This document shows positions 32,535 to 44,049 of a stretch of 50,170 nucleotides of DNA, one piece after another. Each line of letters opens with the position of its first letter. Within the stretch, counting starts at the first letter, position 1. The stretch is from JANNOG01 sp050329835 (GTDB taxonomy: Bacteria > Actinomycetota > Actinomycetes > Actinomycetales > JBBAYJ01). A program made the position numbers and the translations under genes. The stretch lies in NCBI GenBank assembly GCA_050329835.1, contig JBHJOJ010000043.1, forward strand, positions 1 through 50,170, read 5' to 3'. A model generated the notes under the pieces. That model saw only the letters and a program-made list of their open reading frames with translations, was not told the DNA's origin and ran no database searches.

Positions 32535-33104
32535 ATGATCGGCCACCCTCCCCTCGTCCCTCCGTGGTTCGACGTCCCCCGGCGCGTCGAGGCGGACCGC
32601 TTCGTGCTCGTGCCACTGACGTGGCGTCTCTTCCCGCTGGACTTCGAGTGCTACATGTCCAGCGTCCAGCACCTTCAGGCGACCTTCGACCTCGACGGGG
32701 CCTCGCTGGAGCTCGGGGGGGAGCGCTGGCCGGCCAACTCGGACCTGGAGTTCGCGCACGTGGACGCGGCCTGGTGTCAGTTCGAGGCGGAGCACCTGCG
32801 TTCGTCGTTCACCTACGTGCCGCTGACGCCCGCCGGGGATCGCCAGCTCGGGGCCGGCTACATCTTCCCGTCCAAGAAGGCAGCCTTCCGGGTCGAGTGC
32901 CAGACGTGGGTCCGCGCGGACGAAGCCGCCCGAGGGTTCGACGCGTGGTTCTACCGCTGGTTCCGTCGCTGGGTGGAGGACACCTGGCCGTTCCGGGCGG
33001 AGGACATCGGCTGGCCGGGCCGTGAGATCCCGTGGGAGGAGTGGAACGAGCTCGAGCCGCTGCAGCGGCCGGCCTGGACGGACCGCGGGGGGGCGGAATC
33101 GTGA
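32535..33104 (+). CDS. GNAT-like acetyltransferase, tentative
   Basis: The 189-residue protein begins PPWFDVPRRVEADRFVLVPLTWRLFPLDFECYMSSVQHLQAT, which matches the N-terminus of a GNAT-like family I recall from actinomycetes (PPxFxVPrel..drFrLePL.......Dy.aw.sSi.Hira). Later come FTYVPLTPAGDRQLGAGYIFPSK, resembling the acetyl-CoA-fold strand, and VRADEAARGFDAWFYRWF. The acetyl-CoA loop (Q/RxxGxG/A) is not clear, so activity is unsure. The stop overlaps the permease start as GTGA, so both are translated together. Confidence 0.5.
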   Translation: MIGHPPLVPPWFDVPRRVEADRFVLVPLTWRLFPLDFECYMSSVQHLQATFDLDGASLELGGERWPANSDLEFAHVDAAWCQFEAEHLRSSFTYVPLTPAGDRQLGAGYIFPSKKAAFRVECQTWVRADEAARGFDAWFYRWFRRWVEDTWPFRAEDIGWPGREIPWEEWNELEPLQRPAWTDRGGAES

Positions 33105-34519
33105 GCGGTTTCGAGGCGATCGGCGTCGACACGATCCCGGAGGAGCGCCGGACGAGCACCCCCTGGACGTTCTGCGCCATCGTGATCGGAGGCAACTTCT
33201 CCCTCGGCCTCGTCGTCTACGGGTGGGTCGCCATCACCCTCGGCCTGGGCTTCTGGAGTTCCGTGACGTCGCTCGTGATCGGCGTCACGATCGCGCTGCC
33301 GTTCATCGCCCCGCTGATCCTCATCGGCTCCCGGACCGCGACGAACAACTCCACCGCCAGCGGGGCGCACTTCGGCGTCCGCGGCCGGTTGGTCGGTTCC
33401 TTCGTCGGGCTCTTCATCTCGGCCATCTTCACGGCCATCGCGGTCTGGACCGGAGGCGCCGTGGGCGCCGCGGCCCTCGACCGGCTGTTCGGCATTCCCG
33501 ACACCCCGTTCGTCCGCGGGGTCTCGTACACCGTGCTCACCGTCGCCGTGTCGGCGATCGTGATCTACGGCTACCACCTCGTCGTCCGTTTCGAGACGAT
33601 GCTGCTCGTCCTGGGCGGGGTCGCGCTCCTCCTCATGGTCGTGGCCTTCGCCCCCGGCATCGACGTCGGATACCCGGGGGGCGACTACGGCGGCGTGGGC
33701 TTCTGGAGCGCGTGGATCACGTCGCTCGTCGCCGTGGGAGCAGCCGGTCCCCTGTCCTACGTCACCTATCTCGGCGACTGGACCCGATACATCAGTCCGG
33801 CCCGCTACCCCGCACGCCGGCTCCTGCCGATCGCGCTGGCGGGCGTCTGGGTGTCACAGGTCCTCCCGGCCCTCCTCGGCATCCTGGTCGCCACGGCCTT
33901 CGTGGACCCCACGGGTGACTTCGCCACCGGGATGGCCCAGGACGGGCCCTTCTGGTTCACCGTGGTCCTGCTGCCCTTCGTGGTCCTCGGATCGACGGGC
34001 CTGGCGTGTCAGTCCATGTACAGCGCCGGTCTCGACCTGGACGCGATCGTGCCGCGCCTGTCACGGGCGACGGCGACGGCCGTCACCAGTGCCTTCTCGC
34101 TCGGTCTCGTCCTCGTGGGCTCCCTGGTCCTCCGGGCGGAGGAATCCCTCAGCGCGATCGCCGTCATGCTGGTCGCGGTCGCCATGCCGTGGGCCGTCGT
34201 CACGGGCATCGGATTCCTGCGATGCCGGGGCCGCTACTCCGTCGATGACCTCCAGGTGTTCAATCGGCGCCAGCAGGGCGGGCGGTACTGGTTCACCAAG
34301 GGCTGGAACCTGCGCGCCGTGACGGCGTGGCTGGCGGGGTCGGTCGTCGGTGTCCTCGGGACGAGCACGACACTCTTCGTCGGGCCGGTCGCCGAACTGT
34401 TCGGCGGACTGGACCTGAGCTTCGTCCAGTCCGGTGTGGTGGCCGGGCTCGTCTACCTGGGCCTGCTCGCCCTCTTCCCCGAGCGTCCGGCGGCTCCGCA
34501 GACGACGGCCGCCCGATAG
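33101..34519 (+). CDS. NCS1-family nucleobase/allantoin/thiamine-type permease
   Basis: A 472-residue polytopic protein (about 12 membrane segments) of the nucleobase-cation-symport-1 family: TPWTFCAIVIGGNFSLG near 20, TNNSTASGAHFGVRGR near 82 (the substrate-binding and conserved 'ar.s.g..G' region), ITSLVAVGAAGPLSYVTYLGDWTRY near 210, and NRRQQGGRYWFTKGWNLRAVTAW near 395. NCS1 carriers import cytosine, purines, hydantoins, allantoin, thiamine and others; I cannot fix which. GTG at 33101 overlaps GNAT. No catabolic genes adjoin, but the TetR upstream may sense the substrate. Confidence 0.9.
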   Translation: MSGFEAIGVDTIPEERRTSTPWTFCAIVIGGNFSLGLVVYGWVAITLGLGFWSSVTSLVIGVTIALPFIAPLILIGSRTATNNSTASGAHFGVRGRLVGSFVGLFISAIFTAIAVWTGGAVGAAALDRLFGIPDTPFVRGVSYTVLTVAVSAIVIYGYHLVVRFETMLLVLGGVALLLMVVAFAPGIDVGYPGGDYGGVGFWSAWITSLVAVGAAGPLSYVTYLGDWTRYISPARYPARRLLPIALAGVWVSQVLPALLGILVATAFVDPTGDFATGMAQDGPFWFTVVLLPFVVLGSTGLACQSMYSAGLDLDAIVPRLSRATATAVTSAFSLGLVLVGSLVLRAEESLSAIAVMLVAVAMPWAVVTGIGFLRCRGRYSVDDLQVFNRRQQGGRYWFTKGWNLRAVTAWLAGSVVGVLGTSTTLFVGPVAELFGGLDLSFVQSGVVAGLVYLGLLALFPERPAAPQTTAAR

Positions 34520-34803
34520 GGATTCCGAGATGTGGACCTCCTGCGGACCTCGTGGGAGAAAAGGCCACCATCGCCGTGCCCGGCCGCGCCGTCCGGTCCG
34601 CAGGCCCTCGACGACCGTCAGGTCGACGGCCCCGACCGATGAGAGTGACGACGTGACGCCTGTCCCGTGGGCACGTCGATCCGTTCCCCCGACGCCCTGT
34701 CGCCGGGGCACATCCGGCGTCTGGCAGGCGCTCGCGTCGCCGCGTCGGCCCTCGACACCGCCCAGGTCCCGGTCGGGAGACTGGATCGCACCCTGCGGTC
34801 GGC
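34520..34803. other. Intergenic stretch without a clear gene
   Basis: A plus-strand open stretch continues from 34667 (reading ...LSPGHIRRLAGARVAASALDTAQV...) with high third-position GC, but no family is recognisable. I see no RNA gene, promoter pair or repeat that I can support. It may be the remnant of a deleted gene. Confidence 0.3.
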
Positions 34804-35143
34804 CTACCGCCGCGAGGCGGCCGGCCACGTCAGGCAGAGCAGTCCGCTCACGATCGCCAGAAGACCGACCGGCAGGCCGATGAGCAGCACGCCGAGGGCG
34901 ACGGGGCGGCGGGCGAGGCGGGAGCACCGAACCACCAGCACGGTGAGCGAGAGGCTCACGATCAGGACACCGGCGAGACCTCCTGAACGAATGGGGACGG
35001 CGTCGTGGAGAAACCCGGGATAGTCCTACCCCCTTGAACGTCAGGACCTCCGGGTCCGCGAGAGACGTCGTGCTGGGGTCCGGAGTGAACCAGTAGCCCG
35101 CGAGCGCCGACCCGACGGACATGGCCATGCCCAGGAAGAGCAT
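34804..35143 (-). pseudogene. Frameshifted small membrane protein
   Basis: From ATG 35143 the frame reads MLFLGMAMSVGSALAGYWFTPDPSTTS...PEVLTFKGVGLSR, a first membrane helix and a soluble turn. One base past codon Arg (the CCCGGG run near 35016-35019) a shift by one continues FLHDAVPIRSGGLAGVLIVS... into two strongly hydrophobic helices (TVLVVRCSR..., GVLLIGLPVGLLAIVSGLL) and a TAG at 34804. Together they make a plausible 3-helix protein, so I treat it as a frameshifted gene or a sequencing error. A GTG at 35155 could also start it. The family is not recognised. Confidence 0.45.
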
Positions 35144-35234
35144 CGCTGAACGCACGGCTCTCCGTCCGGGGGGTCCGACCCTGCGTCTGACATGTGGCCT
35201 GGTGTACCAGGCGCGCGTTGCGCGAGCGGGATGG

Positions 35235-35657
35235 TCACGCCGACGTGTACTCGAAGGGATTGACGACGGGGACACCCGTCCGCGACAGGTCGACGGTGTT
35301 CCTCGTGACAACGGCCAGGCCGTGGACACGCGCCGTCGCTGCGATGAGCGAGTCGACGACAGGAAGGGGGTCCGGCACGTTGAGCCCTCCCCACGTCTCG
35401 GCCACGTCGGCCGTGACCGGCAGAATGCGGTCCGCGTACTCGAGTCGCACCTGGCGCAGCCAGCGGTCCAGCGCATTGGCACCGGCCGGGTCCCGACGCC
35501 GAACCTGTGCCACGCCCTTCGTCAGCTCCCCGATGACGAGGACGCTGAGAAAGAGGTCGTCGTCAGCGACGTCGTCGAACCACGCGCGGACACCGGGATC
35601 GGCCCGGGTGCCCTTGCGCAGTTCCGAGATGACGTTGGTGTCGAGCAGGAAGCTCAC
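35235..35657 (-). CDS. PIN-domain toxin (FitB/VapC type)
   Basis: A 140-residue probable ribonuclease. The acidic site residues are visible in LLDTNVISELRKG (Asp 6), VIGELTKGVAQV (Glu near 43), PVVDSLIAATA (Asp near 105) and RNTVDLSRTGV, with NPF near the end, a sequence typical of FitB-like toxins. The GTG start at 35657 overlaps the antitoxin stop as GTGA. Target RNA unknown. Confidence 0.9.
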   Translation of the reverse strand: MSFLLDTNVISELRKGTRADPGVRAWFDDVADDDLFLSVLVIGELTKGVAQVRRRDPAGANALDRWLRQVRLEYADRILPVTADVAETWGGLNVPDPLPVVDSLIAATARVHGLAVVTRNTVDLSRTGVPVVNPFEYTSA

Positions 35658-35887
35658 CAGTCGATTTCACGCCCGAGGTCGTCGTGCCGCTCGAAGTCAC
35701 GGTCTGACCCGGCGTCCGGGATGGCGAGCAGCATCCGCTTGAGGGAGGTCCGGCCTCGTGGACGGAGCGCGCCACGGAGGATCTCGCGGTGCTCCTCCTC
35801 CGCCGACCTGCCGTGCTCGGCAGCGCGCAGCCGGAGCCGCTTGACGAGGTCCGCATCGAGGTTTCTCACGATCAACTGAGCCATCAT
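35654..35887 (-). CDS. FitA/VapB-type antitoxin
   Basis: The protein, from one of the consecutive ATGs near 35884-35890 (I use 35887; about 77 residues), begins MAQLIVRNLDADLVKRLRLRAAEHGRSAEEEHREILRGAL, the ribbon-helix-helix of FitA. The acidic tail (HDDLGREIDW) would bind the toxin. It is GTGA-coupled to that toxin. A strong palindrome overlaps its Shine-Dalgarno sequence, so autorepression is expected. Confidence 0.85.
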   Translation of the reverse strand: MMAQLIVRNLDADLVKRLRLRAAEHGRSAEEEHREILRGALRPRGRTSLKRMLLAIPDAGSDRDFERHDDLGREIDW

Positions 35888-35896
35888 CATCACCTC

Positions 35897-35931
35897 CCGA
35901 CCGGATGATAGCACCGCTATCATCCGGTCGG
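35897..35931. promoter_or_regulatory. Toxin-antitoxin operator, perfect 16-bp arms
   Basis: CCGACCGGATGATAGC-ACC-GCTATCATCCGGTCGG is a perfect inverted repeat with a 3-bp spacer, ending within the GGGAGGT Shine-Dalgarno of the antitoxin gene (35894-35898). The inner GATAGC/GCTATC half-sites fit an RHH dimer pair. This is the expected place for the toxin-antitoxin complex to bind. Confidence 0.75.
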
Positions 35932-35948
35932 AGGTGTCCATGAACGTG

Positions 35949-36587
35949 TCACGGCGTCGGTGCCCGCAGTGGCGCCAGCGCCCGGCACATGCGCACGATG
36001 TCGTCGAGGACCTCGGCGAGGGCGGCGGTCTGGTGCTCGCGGGGAGTCAGCGTGAACGGGCTGGCGGGGTCGGTCGGGTCGGCGTAGGTGACGTCCTCGA
36101 AGACCGACAGCGCCACCTGCGACCCGAGCGGGACCGCCTTGACCACGGTCATGACGAGCCGCAGGTGCTCCACCGCCCGAACCGCGCCGGTCAGCCCGTA
36201 ACCGACGAAGCCCACGGGCTTGTGCGCCCACTCGGCGTACAGGAAGTCGACGGCGTTCTTCAGCGCGCCGGGCACGGAGTGGTTGTACTCGGGGGTGACG
36301 ACGACGAAGCCGTGGCACGACGCCACCGTCTGCGACCACCGCCGGGTGTGGGGATGCTGGTAGGCGCCGAACAGGGCGGGCACCGGCTCGTCCAGCAGGG
36401 GCAGGCCGGCGTCGGCCAGGTCGACGACGTCGAGCCGCACGTCGCCGGCCACCACGGCGGGGTGCCCGCGGCCGCTCGACACCACCCAGTCGGCGACGGC
36501 CCGTCCCTTGCGGCCCGGTCTGGTGCTGCCGACGATCACGCCGATCCGCGGGACGTCTCCGGTGGTGGGGGATGCGCTCGAGGTCAT
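35949..36587 (-). CDS. NAD(P)H-dependent FMN reductase family protein
   Basis: A flavodoxin-like protein that passes electrons from NAD(P)H to FMN or quinones. The start RIGVIVGSTRPGRKGRAVADWV (phosphate-binding loop near 17-25), VVVTPEYNHSVPGALKNAVDFL near 100 and the KPVGFVGYG segment near 128 are family signatures. ATG at 36587 gives 212 residues. It is divergent from an MmyB-type regulator 100 bp away. Substrate is not readable. Confidence 0.9.
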   Translation of the reverse strand: MTSSASPTTGDVPRIGVIVGSTRPGRKGRAVADWVVSSGRGHPAVVAGDVRLDVVDLADAGLPLLDEPVPALFGAYQHPHTRRWSQTVASCHGFVVVTPEYNHSVPGALKNAVDFLYAEWAHKPVGFVGYGLTGAVRAVEHLRLVMTVVKAVPLGSQVALSVFEDVTYADPTDPASPFTLTPREHQTAALAEVLDDIVRMCRALAPLRAPTP

Positions 36588-36687
36588 GCCCCCAGGGTTC
36601 GACCGCCCGCACCACCCGGGGAGACCGCGGCGATGCTGGCCCTGCCGGGGCCACCCCCGCGACCGGACGGCCGGGCACACTCGACGG

Positions 36688-37536
36688 GTGATCGACGGCG
36701 AGCTCGGCGACTTCCTCCGCACCCGGCGCGAGCAGGTCGCCCCGGAGGAGGTCGGGCTGCCGGCCGGCCCGCGCCGGCGCACGCCGGGCCTGCGACGCGC
36801 CGAGCTCGCCATGCTGGCCGATATCAGCGTCGACTACCTGGTGCGCCTGGAGCAGGGCCGCGACACCCGACCATCGACGCAGGTCCTCGCCGCCCTGGCC
36901 CGGGCGCTGCGCCTCGACGACGCCGACCGGGCCCACCTGCAGCACCTCGCGACAGTCAGCCGGGGCACCGAGCTGTGCACCCGCCGCGGCCTTGCCCGCG
37001 ACGTCCGGCCCTCCGTCCGCGCCGTCCTCGACCGCCTCGACCCGGCACCTGCCTACGTCATCAACCACGTTGCCGACCTGCTCGCGTGGAGTGACGGCTG
37101 GGACCGCCTGGCGCGCCCGGTCGGGCTCCTCGACGGGACGCCGCCGAACCTGCTCCGGTTCGTCTTCACCGACCCCCGGGCCCCGGACGCCTACCCGGAC
37201 TGGGACGACATCGCCGACGACCAGGTCGCCCGCCTCCACTCGCTGCGGCGCGGTGACGCGTTCGCCGACGAGCTGGCCCGGGACCTCGAGAGCCGGTCCG
37301 GGGCCGAGTTCCGGCGGCGCTGGGAGCGGCGCCCGCTCGCCCGGGATCCCGGCAGCGTGACGGCCATGACCCATCCCGCCGTGGGAACCCTGCGACTCAC
37401 CGTCGAGGTCATGGAGTTGGCCGACCCGGACGACCAGTGGCTGGTGGTCCACCTCCCCGCCGACGCGGCCACCGCCATCGGCCTCGACCGCCTCACCGAC
37501 GGCCCGCCGGGGGCGCTGCGCGCCGTCACCGGGTGA
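36688..37536 (+). CDS. XRE-family regulator with MmyB-like ligand-binding domain
   Basis: The 282-residue protein has an N-terminal helix-turn-helix: LGDFLRTRREQVAPEEVG, RRTPGLRRAELAMLADISVDYLVRLEQGRDTRPS near 30-65, then a C-terminal PAS-like MmyB domain (AYVINHVADLLAWSDGWDRLARP near 125). These regulators usually control a divergent oxidoreductase gene, here the FMN reductase. GTG at 36688 is the start nearest the domain. Its 3' end overlaps the convergent PIN fragment. Confidence 0.9.
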   Translation: MIDGELGDFLRTRREQVAPEEVGLPAGPRRRTPGLRRAELAMLADISVDYLVRLEQGRDTRPSTQVLAALARALRLDDADRAHLQHLATVSRGTELCTRRGLARDVRPSVRAVLDRLDPAPAYVINHVADLLAWSDGWDRLARPVGLLDGTPPNLLRFVFTDPRAPDAYPDWDDIADDQVARLHSLRRGDAFADELARDLESRSGAEFRRRWERRPLARDPGSVTAMTHPAVGTLRLTVEVMELADPDDQWLVVHLPADAATAIGLDRLTDGPPGALRAVTG

Positions 37537-37666
37537 GGTCGGGTCGTCGCGTCGTGATGCGGCATCCGGGCACCGCCCCCGAGAGTCGGGTGATGTCGTC
37601 CGGATCCCCGGTGACGACGAGGGCGGCATCGCCGTGGATGGCCGTCGCACCTGCGTCAGTGCCGCG
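37526..37666 (-). pseudogene. Remnant of a PIN-domain toxin C-terminus
   Basis: On the minus strand the frame ending at a TGA (37526-37528) reads about 45 residues, including GTDAGATAIHGDAALVVTGDPDDITRLSGAVPG. The segment LVVTGDPDDITRL is the last strand and acidic residue of many VapC proteins (VVTSDPDDLARL). No start, N-terminal Asp or antitoxin is present. It is an eroded toxin gene, or its tail left by a rearrangement, beside metH. Confidence 0.5.
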
Positions 37667-37710
37667 GACAGCCTCGGCAGGCGGACTGTGGACAGCCGCG
37701 GGACCGCGTC

Positions 37711-41322
<3,612 letters not shown>

Positions 41323-41329
41323 GGGCTCA

Positions 41330-41346
41330 CCTCCATCCGGTGGAGG
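41330..41346 (-). promoter_or_regulatory. Shine-Dalgarno-sequestering hairpin of metH
   Basis: On the minus strand CCTCCA-CCGGA-TGGAGG pairs a perfect 6-bp stem whose 3' side is the metH ribosome-binding site. Its 5' strand shares bases 41344-41346 with the riboswitch pseudoknot strand, so the two structures exclude one another. If ligand favours the pseudoknot, the ribosome-binding site is freed and metH is translated. Confidence 0.65.
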
Positions 41347-41416
41347 CGCCCTTGCCTGGTGGGTACCGGGACCGAGCGTGGCGGACCCCGTCGTCCGTTG
41401 CAGCGCCCCTCGGTCC
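41342..41416 (-). ncRNA. SAH (S-adenosylhomocysteine) riboswitch aptamer, putative
   Basis: On the minus strand, P1 pairs GGACCGAG (41409-41416) with CTCGGTCC (41369-41376). Inside it, GGGCGCTGCAACGG (41395-41408) matches the SAH consensus GAGGRGCGYUGCRRC; P2 pairs CGGAC (41393-41397) with GTCCG (41382-41386) around a 6-nt loop, and GCCACG precedes the P1 3' strand where most aptamers have GCCAGG. A downstream GCGCCT (41344-41349) can pair with GGGCGC (41403-41408), the expected pseudoknot. Known SAH riboswitches regulate methionine-cycle genes, and metH is the next gene. Identified by eye, not by covariance model. Confidence 0.7.
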
Positions 41417-41426
41417 GGCGCCGAGT

Positions 41427-41834
41427 CTAGCGGCCGGTTCCCGGGTGCTCTGCGGTCACGACGTCGGTGCGGGCGAAGTCGTCCCCCTTGCACAGCAGAG
41501 GTTCCCCGCTGACGACGGAGAGCGCGTAGGAGAAGCAGTCGCCGTAGTTGAGCGCCGCGGGGTGACGGCCCTTGCCGTACCGGCGGTACGCCCGTCGGGC
41601 CGCGTCCAGCTGGGCGACGTCGACGGCGACGAGGCTCACACCGGCTCGGTGAAGCCAGAGGTCCAGTTCGCGACCCCCGGGCTCTCCGAAGCGGCTCTCG
41701 ACGACGATGGCGGCCTCCAGTGCCGTCGCGGTCGACATCAGGCGCACCGGGTCGGACTCGACCAGCGCCTCGAAACCTTCCGCCTCGGGCTCGCCCGACA
41801 GCATGGCCACCAGCGCCGAGGTGTCGATGACCAT
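41427..41834 (-). CDS. PIN-domain toxin (VapC family)
   Basis: A 135-residue probable ribonuclease with VIDTSALVAMLSGE (Asp 4), TATALEAAIVVE (Glu near 41), NYGDCFSYALS (Asp near 98) and KGDDFARTDV (Asp near 117). This subtype (GDC-YALA...LLfKGDDF) is common with the Rv0623-like antitoxins, and one is encoded just upstream with 1 nt between. Target RNA unknown. Confidence 0.9.
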   Translation of the reverse strand: MVIDTSALVAMLSGEPEAEGFEALVESDPVRLMSTATALEAAIVVESRFGEPGGRELDLWLHRAGVSLVAVDVAQLDAARRAYRRYGKGRHPAALNYGDCFSYALSVVSGEPLLCKGDDFARTDVVTAEHPGTGR

Positions 41835-41835
41835 G

Positions 41836-42090
41836 TCAGGTGGGCAGTCCGTGCCGGTCGTACCCGAGGATCTCCTCGACGCTGCGGGCATCCCGGACCG
41901 GCAGCGCAGCGCACCGCAGGCGGATCTCGGCGAGATCCTCCCGCAGCGACGCCGACCGGACCCTTCCCTGCTCACGGGCCAGTCGCTCCCGCAACGCCAC
42001 GACCACGGCCTGGGTCAGCGTCTCCCCGGTGTGCGCCGCGAGCGCCCGGGCGAGCCGGTCCGCCTCGGCGTCCTTGATGCTCAGCGCCAC
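41836..42090 (-). CDS. VapB-type antitoxin (Rv0623-like)
   Basis: The 84-residue protein starts ALSIKDAEADRLARALAAHTGETLTQAVVVALRERLARE, the transcription-factor-like N-terminus of the Rv0623 VapB family, and ends in a short acidic region. GTG at 42090 is used; the frame is open upstream but not conserved there. Presumably it neutralises the adjacent toxin and represses the pair. About 150 bp of unassigned DNA lies upstream. Confidence 0.85.
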   Translation of the reverse strand: MALSIKDAEADRLARALAAHTGETLTQAVVVALRERLAREQGRVRSASLREDLAEIRLRCAALPVRDARSVEEILGYDRHGLPT

Positions 42091-42241
42091 AGGTGGATGG
42101 TAGACGATCTGGCTGCTTCTATACGTCGGATGACGTCTCTCGATCCATGTGTCGATCCCCACCCGAGGACGGTGTCAGGGCTCCCCACGCGACGGGCCGC
42201 CGCAGGGCCACCTGTGGACGGCACCCGGCGTCGTCCACCGC

Positions 42242-43108
42242 TCACCGCAGGCGCGTGACCTCCACCGTCACCGTCATCGCCGACGAGGCCGGGCCGGAGT
42301 ACACCCCGCGCAGCGGCGGCACGTCCGCGTAGTCCCGGCCGCGGGCGACGACGACGTGGTCGTATCCGGCGGGGGCGTCGTTCGTCGGGTCGTAGGGCAC
42401 CCAGTCCCCCACCCACCACTCCACCCAGGCGTGGCTCTCGCCGTGGACCGCCTCGCCGACCGGGGCGTCCGGGCGCGGGTGCAGGTACCCCGAGACGTAG
42501 CGCGCCGGGACGCCGACCGAGCGCAGCGCCCCGACCACGACGTGGGCGATGTCCTGGCACACCCCGGCGCCCTCGCCCCAGGCCTCGGCGGCCGTGGTGT
42601 GGACCTGGGTCGAGCCGGGCAGGTACGTCATCCGCTCGTGCACCCACGACGACACCGCCCGGGCGGCCACGTCCGGCGGCAGCTCCGCCGCGCGCTCCCC
42701 CGCGAACGCCGCCACCTCCGCCGCCGGCGTCGTCGCCGGGCCGTCGGCGAGCCACTCGACGTGGCGGTCCCGCCGGCGCGGCGACCGCAGCGCGTCCCAG
42801 CCGACCGGCTCCGGCGGCGGGGTGTGGAAGGGGTCGACCTCAACGAGGCTGGTGGCGACGATCTCCAGTCGCTCGTGCGGCACCTGGGTGTCGAACGACA
42901 CCACGTGGGCGCCGAAGTAGTCCGTGTACCGGTATGCCGACCCCCGGGGCGTCACCTCCACCCTGGCCTCCAGCGCCAGCTGCCCGGGCATGGTGAGCGG
43001 GGTCATCCGGACCTCGTTGTAGCTGGCGTCGACCGGGCCGGGGTAGTCGACGACGGTCCGGTGGACGATCCGCAGCCGGGCGTGCGGGCGGGCCGCGCCG
43101 GCGCTCAC
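42242..43108 (-). CDS. Transglutaminase-like domain protein
   Basis: A 288-residue protein with an N-terminal bacterial transglutaminase-associated beta region (LRIVHRTVVDYPGPVDASYNEVRMTPL) and a catalytic core containing GEGAGVCQDIAHVVVGALRSVGVPARYVSGYL (nucleophile Cys near 188), HAWVEWWVG (His near 227) and YDPTND (Asp near 241). It lacks a signal peptide. It ends a three-gene unit with the alpha-E and circularly permuted ATP-grasp proteins, which are consistently found together; they are thought to modify or process a peptide, but substrate is unknown. GTG overlaps the alpha-E stop as GTGA. Confidence 0.9.
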   Translation of the reverse strand: MSAGAARPHARLRIVHRTVVDYPGPVDASYNEVRMTPLTMPGQLALEARVEVTPRGSAYRYTDYFGAHVVSFDTQVPHERLEIVATSLVEVDPFHTPPPEPVGWDALRSPRRRDRHVEWLADGPATTPAAEVAAFAGERAAELPPDVAARAVSSWVHERMTYLPGSTQVHTTAAEAWGEGAGVCQDIAHVVVGALRSVGVPARYVSGYLHPRPDAPVGEAVHGESHAWVEWWVGDWVPYDPTNDAPAGYDHVVVARGRDYADVPPLRGVYSGPASSAMTVTVEVTRLR

Positions 43109-44049
43109 GCCTCGGCCGTCCACGACACGGTGGCGACCGCCGGGAAGTACCGGGCGCTGACCGCCTGCGAGACCTCCGAGCAGGCCTGCTGCACCCGGCT
43201 CATCTCCTCCGCCAGCCCGGCGAGCAGCTCGGCGGGGCTGCGGAACTCCAGCTGGGTGCGGGTGCGGGCCAGGATGCGCAGCGCCTCGTCGCCGTACCCG
43301 GCGCGCCGCTGGTCCGGCGACAGCTCGGCCAGGCAGCCCTCGGCGGTCGACATCGAGTACACCACCGAGCGTGGGAACAACCGGTCGAGCAGGAGGAACT
43401 CCGCCGCCTGGGCGTCGCTGCGGGCCCCGGACCGCCCGCCCGAGTACGTCCGCAGGAACGCCTCGTACGCCCCGCACGACCGGAGCATGGTCTGCCACGT
43501 CGGCCCGGCGGCGAGCGCCGTCGTCGACAGCAGCCGGACCGTCATGTCCGCCCGCTCCAGGCTGCGCCCGAGCGACAGGAACCAGTACCCGGAGTCGCGG
43601 CTCATCGTGGTGTCGGCGATCCCGGTGACGGTCGCCACCCGCTCCCGCACCCAGGTGCAGAACCGGTTCGCCGAGCCCGCCCGGATGCGACCCGTGAGGC
43701 CGTAGAAGGTCGTGTTGAGGGACTCCCAGAGCTCGCTCGACACGGTCTCGCGGACCCGGCGGGCGTTCTCGCGGGCCGCGGCCAGGGCGGCGGCGATGGA
43801 CGACGCGCTCGCGGGGTCGTAGCCGAGCAGCTCCATGAGCCGGGCCCGGTCCATCCGGGGGTCGGCGGCGGTCACGTCGGCGACCGGCACCCCCATGACG
43901 GTGAGCAGCGCCCGGCAGGCCTCGGCCTCGTCCAGCCAGGCGTCCTCCAGCAGCCGCTGGACGTGGACGTCGACGATGCGGGCGGTGCTGTCGGCCCGCT
44001 CGAGGTAGCGGCCGATCCAGAACAGCGACTCGGCGATCCGGCTCAGCAC
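43105..44049 (-). CDS. Alpha-E domain protein (DUF403)
   Basis: The 314-residue, helix-rich protein begins LSRIAESLFWIGRYLERADSTARIVDVH, the signature of alpha-E (DUF403), and has NTTFYGLTGRI and SRDSGYWFLSLGRSLERADMTVRLL, a second copy of the same Gly-Arg-x-x-x-Arg-Ala pattern. GTG at 44049 overlaps the ATP-grasp stop by 7 nt. It presumably acts with the two flanking proteins; no enzyme activity is known. Confidence 0.9.
   Translation of the reverse strand: MLSRIAESLFWIGRYLERADSTARIVDVHVQRLLEDAWLDEAEACRALLTVMGVPVADVTAADPRMDRARLMELLGYDPASASSIAAALAAARENARRVRETVSSELWESLNTTFYGLTGRIRAGSANRFCTWVRERVATVTGIADTTMSRDSGYWFLSLGRSLERADMTVRLLSTTALAAGPTWQTMLRSCGAYEAFLRTYSGGRSGARSDAQAAEFLLLDRLFPRSVVYSMSTAEGCLAELSPDQRRAGYGDEALRILARTRTQLEFRSPAELLAGLAEEMSRVQQACSEVSQAVSARYFPAVATVSWTAEA

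Noticed and set aside
34061..35482. A 473-codon minus-strand frame over the NCS1 permease end and the toxin gene.
   Set aside because: It is mostly a shadow; only its MLFLGMAMSV... part looks like real membrane protein, and that is listed as a frameshifted gene.
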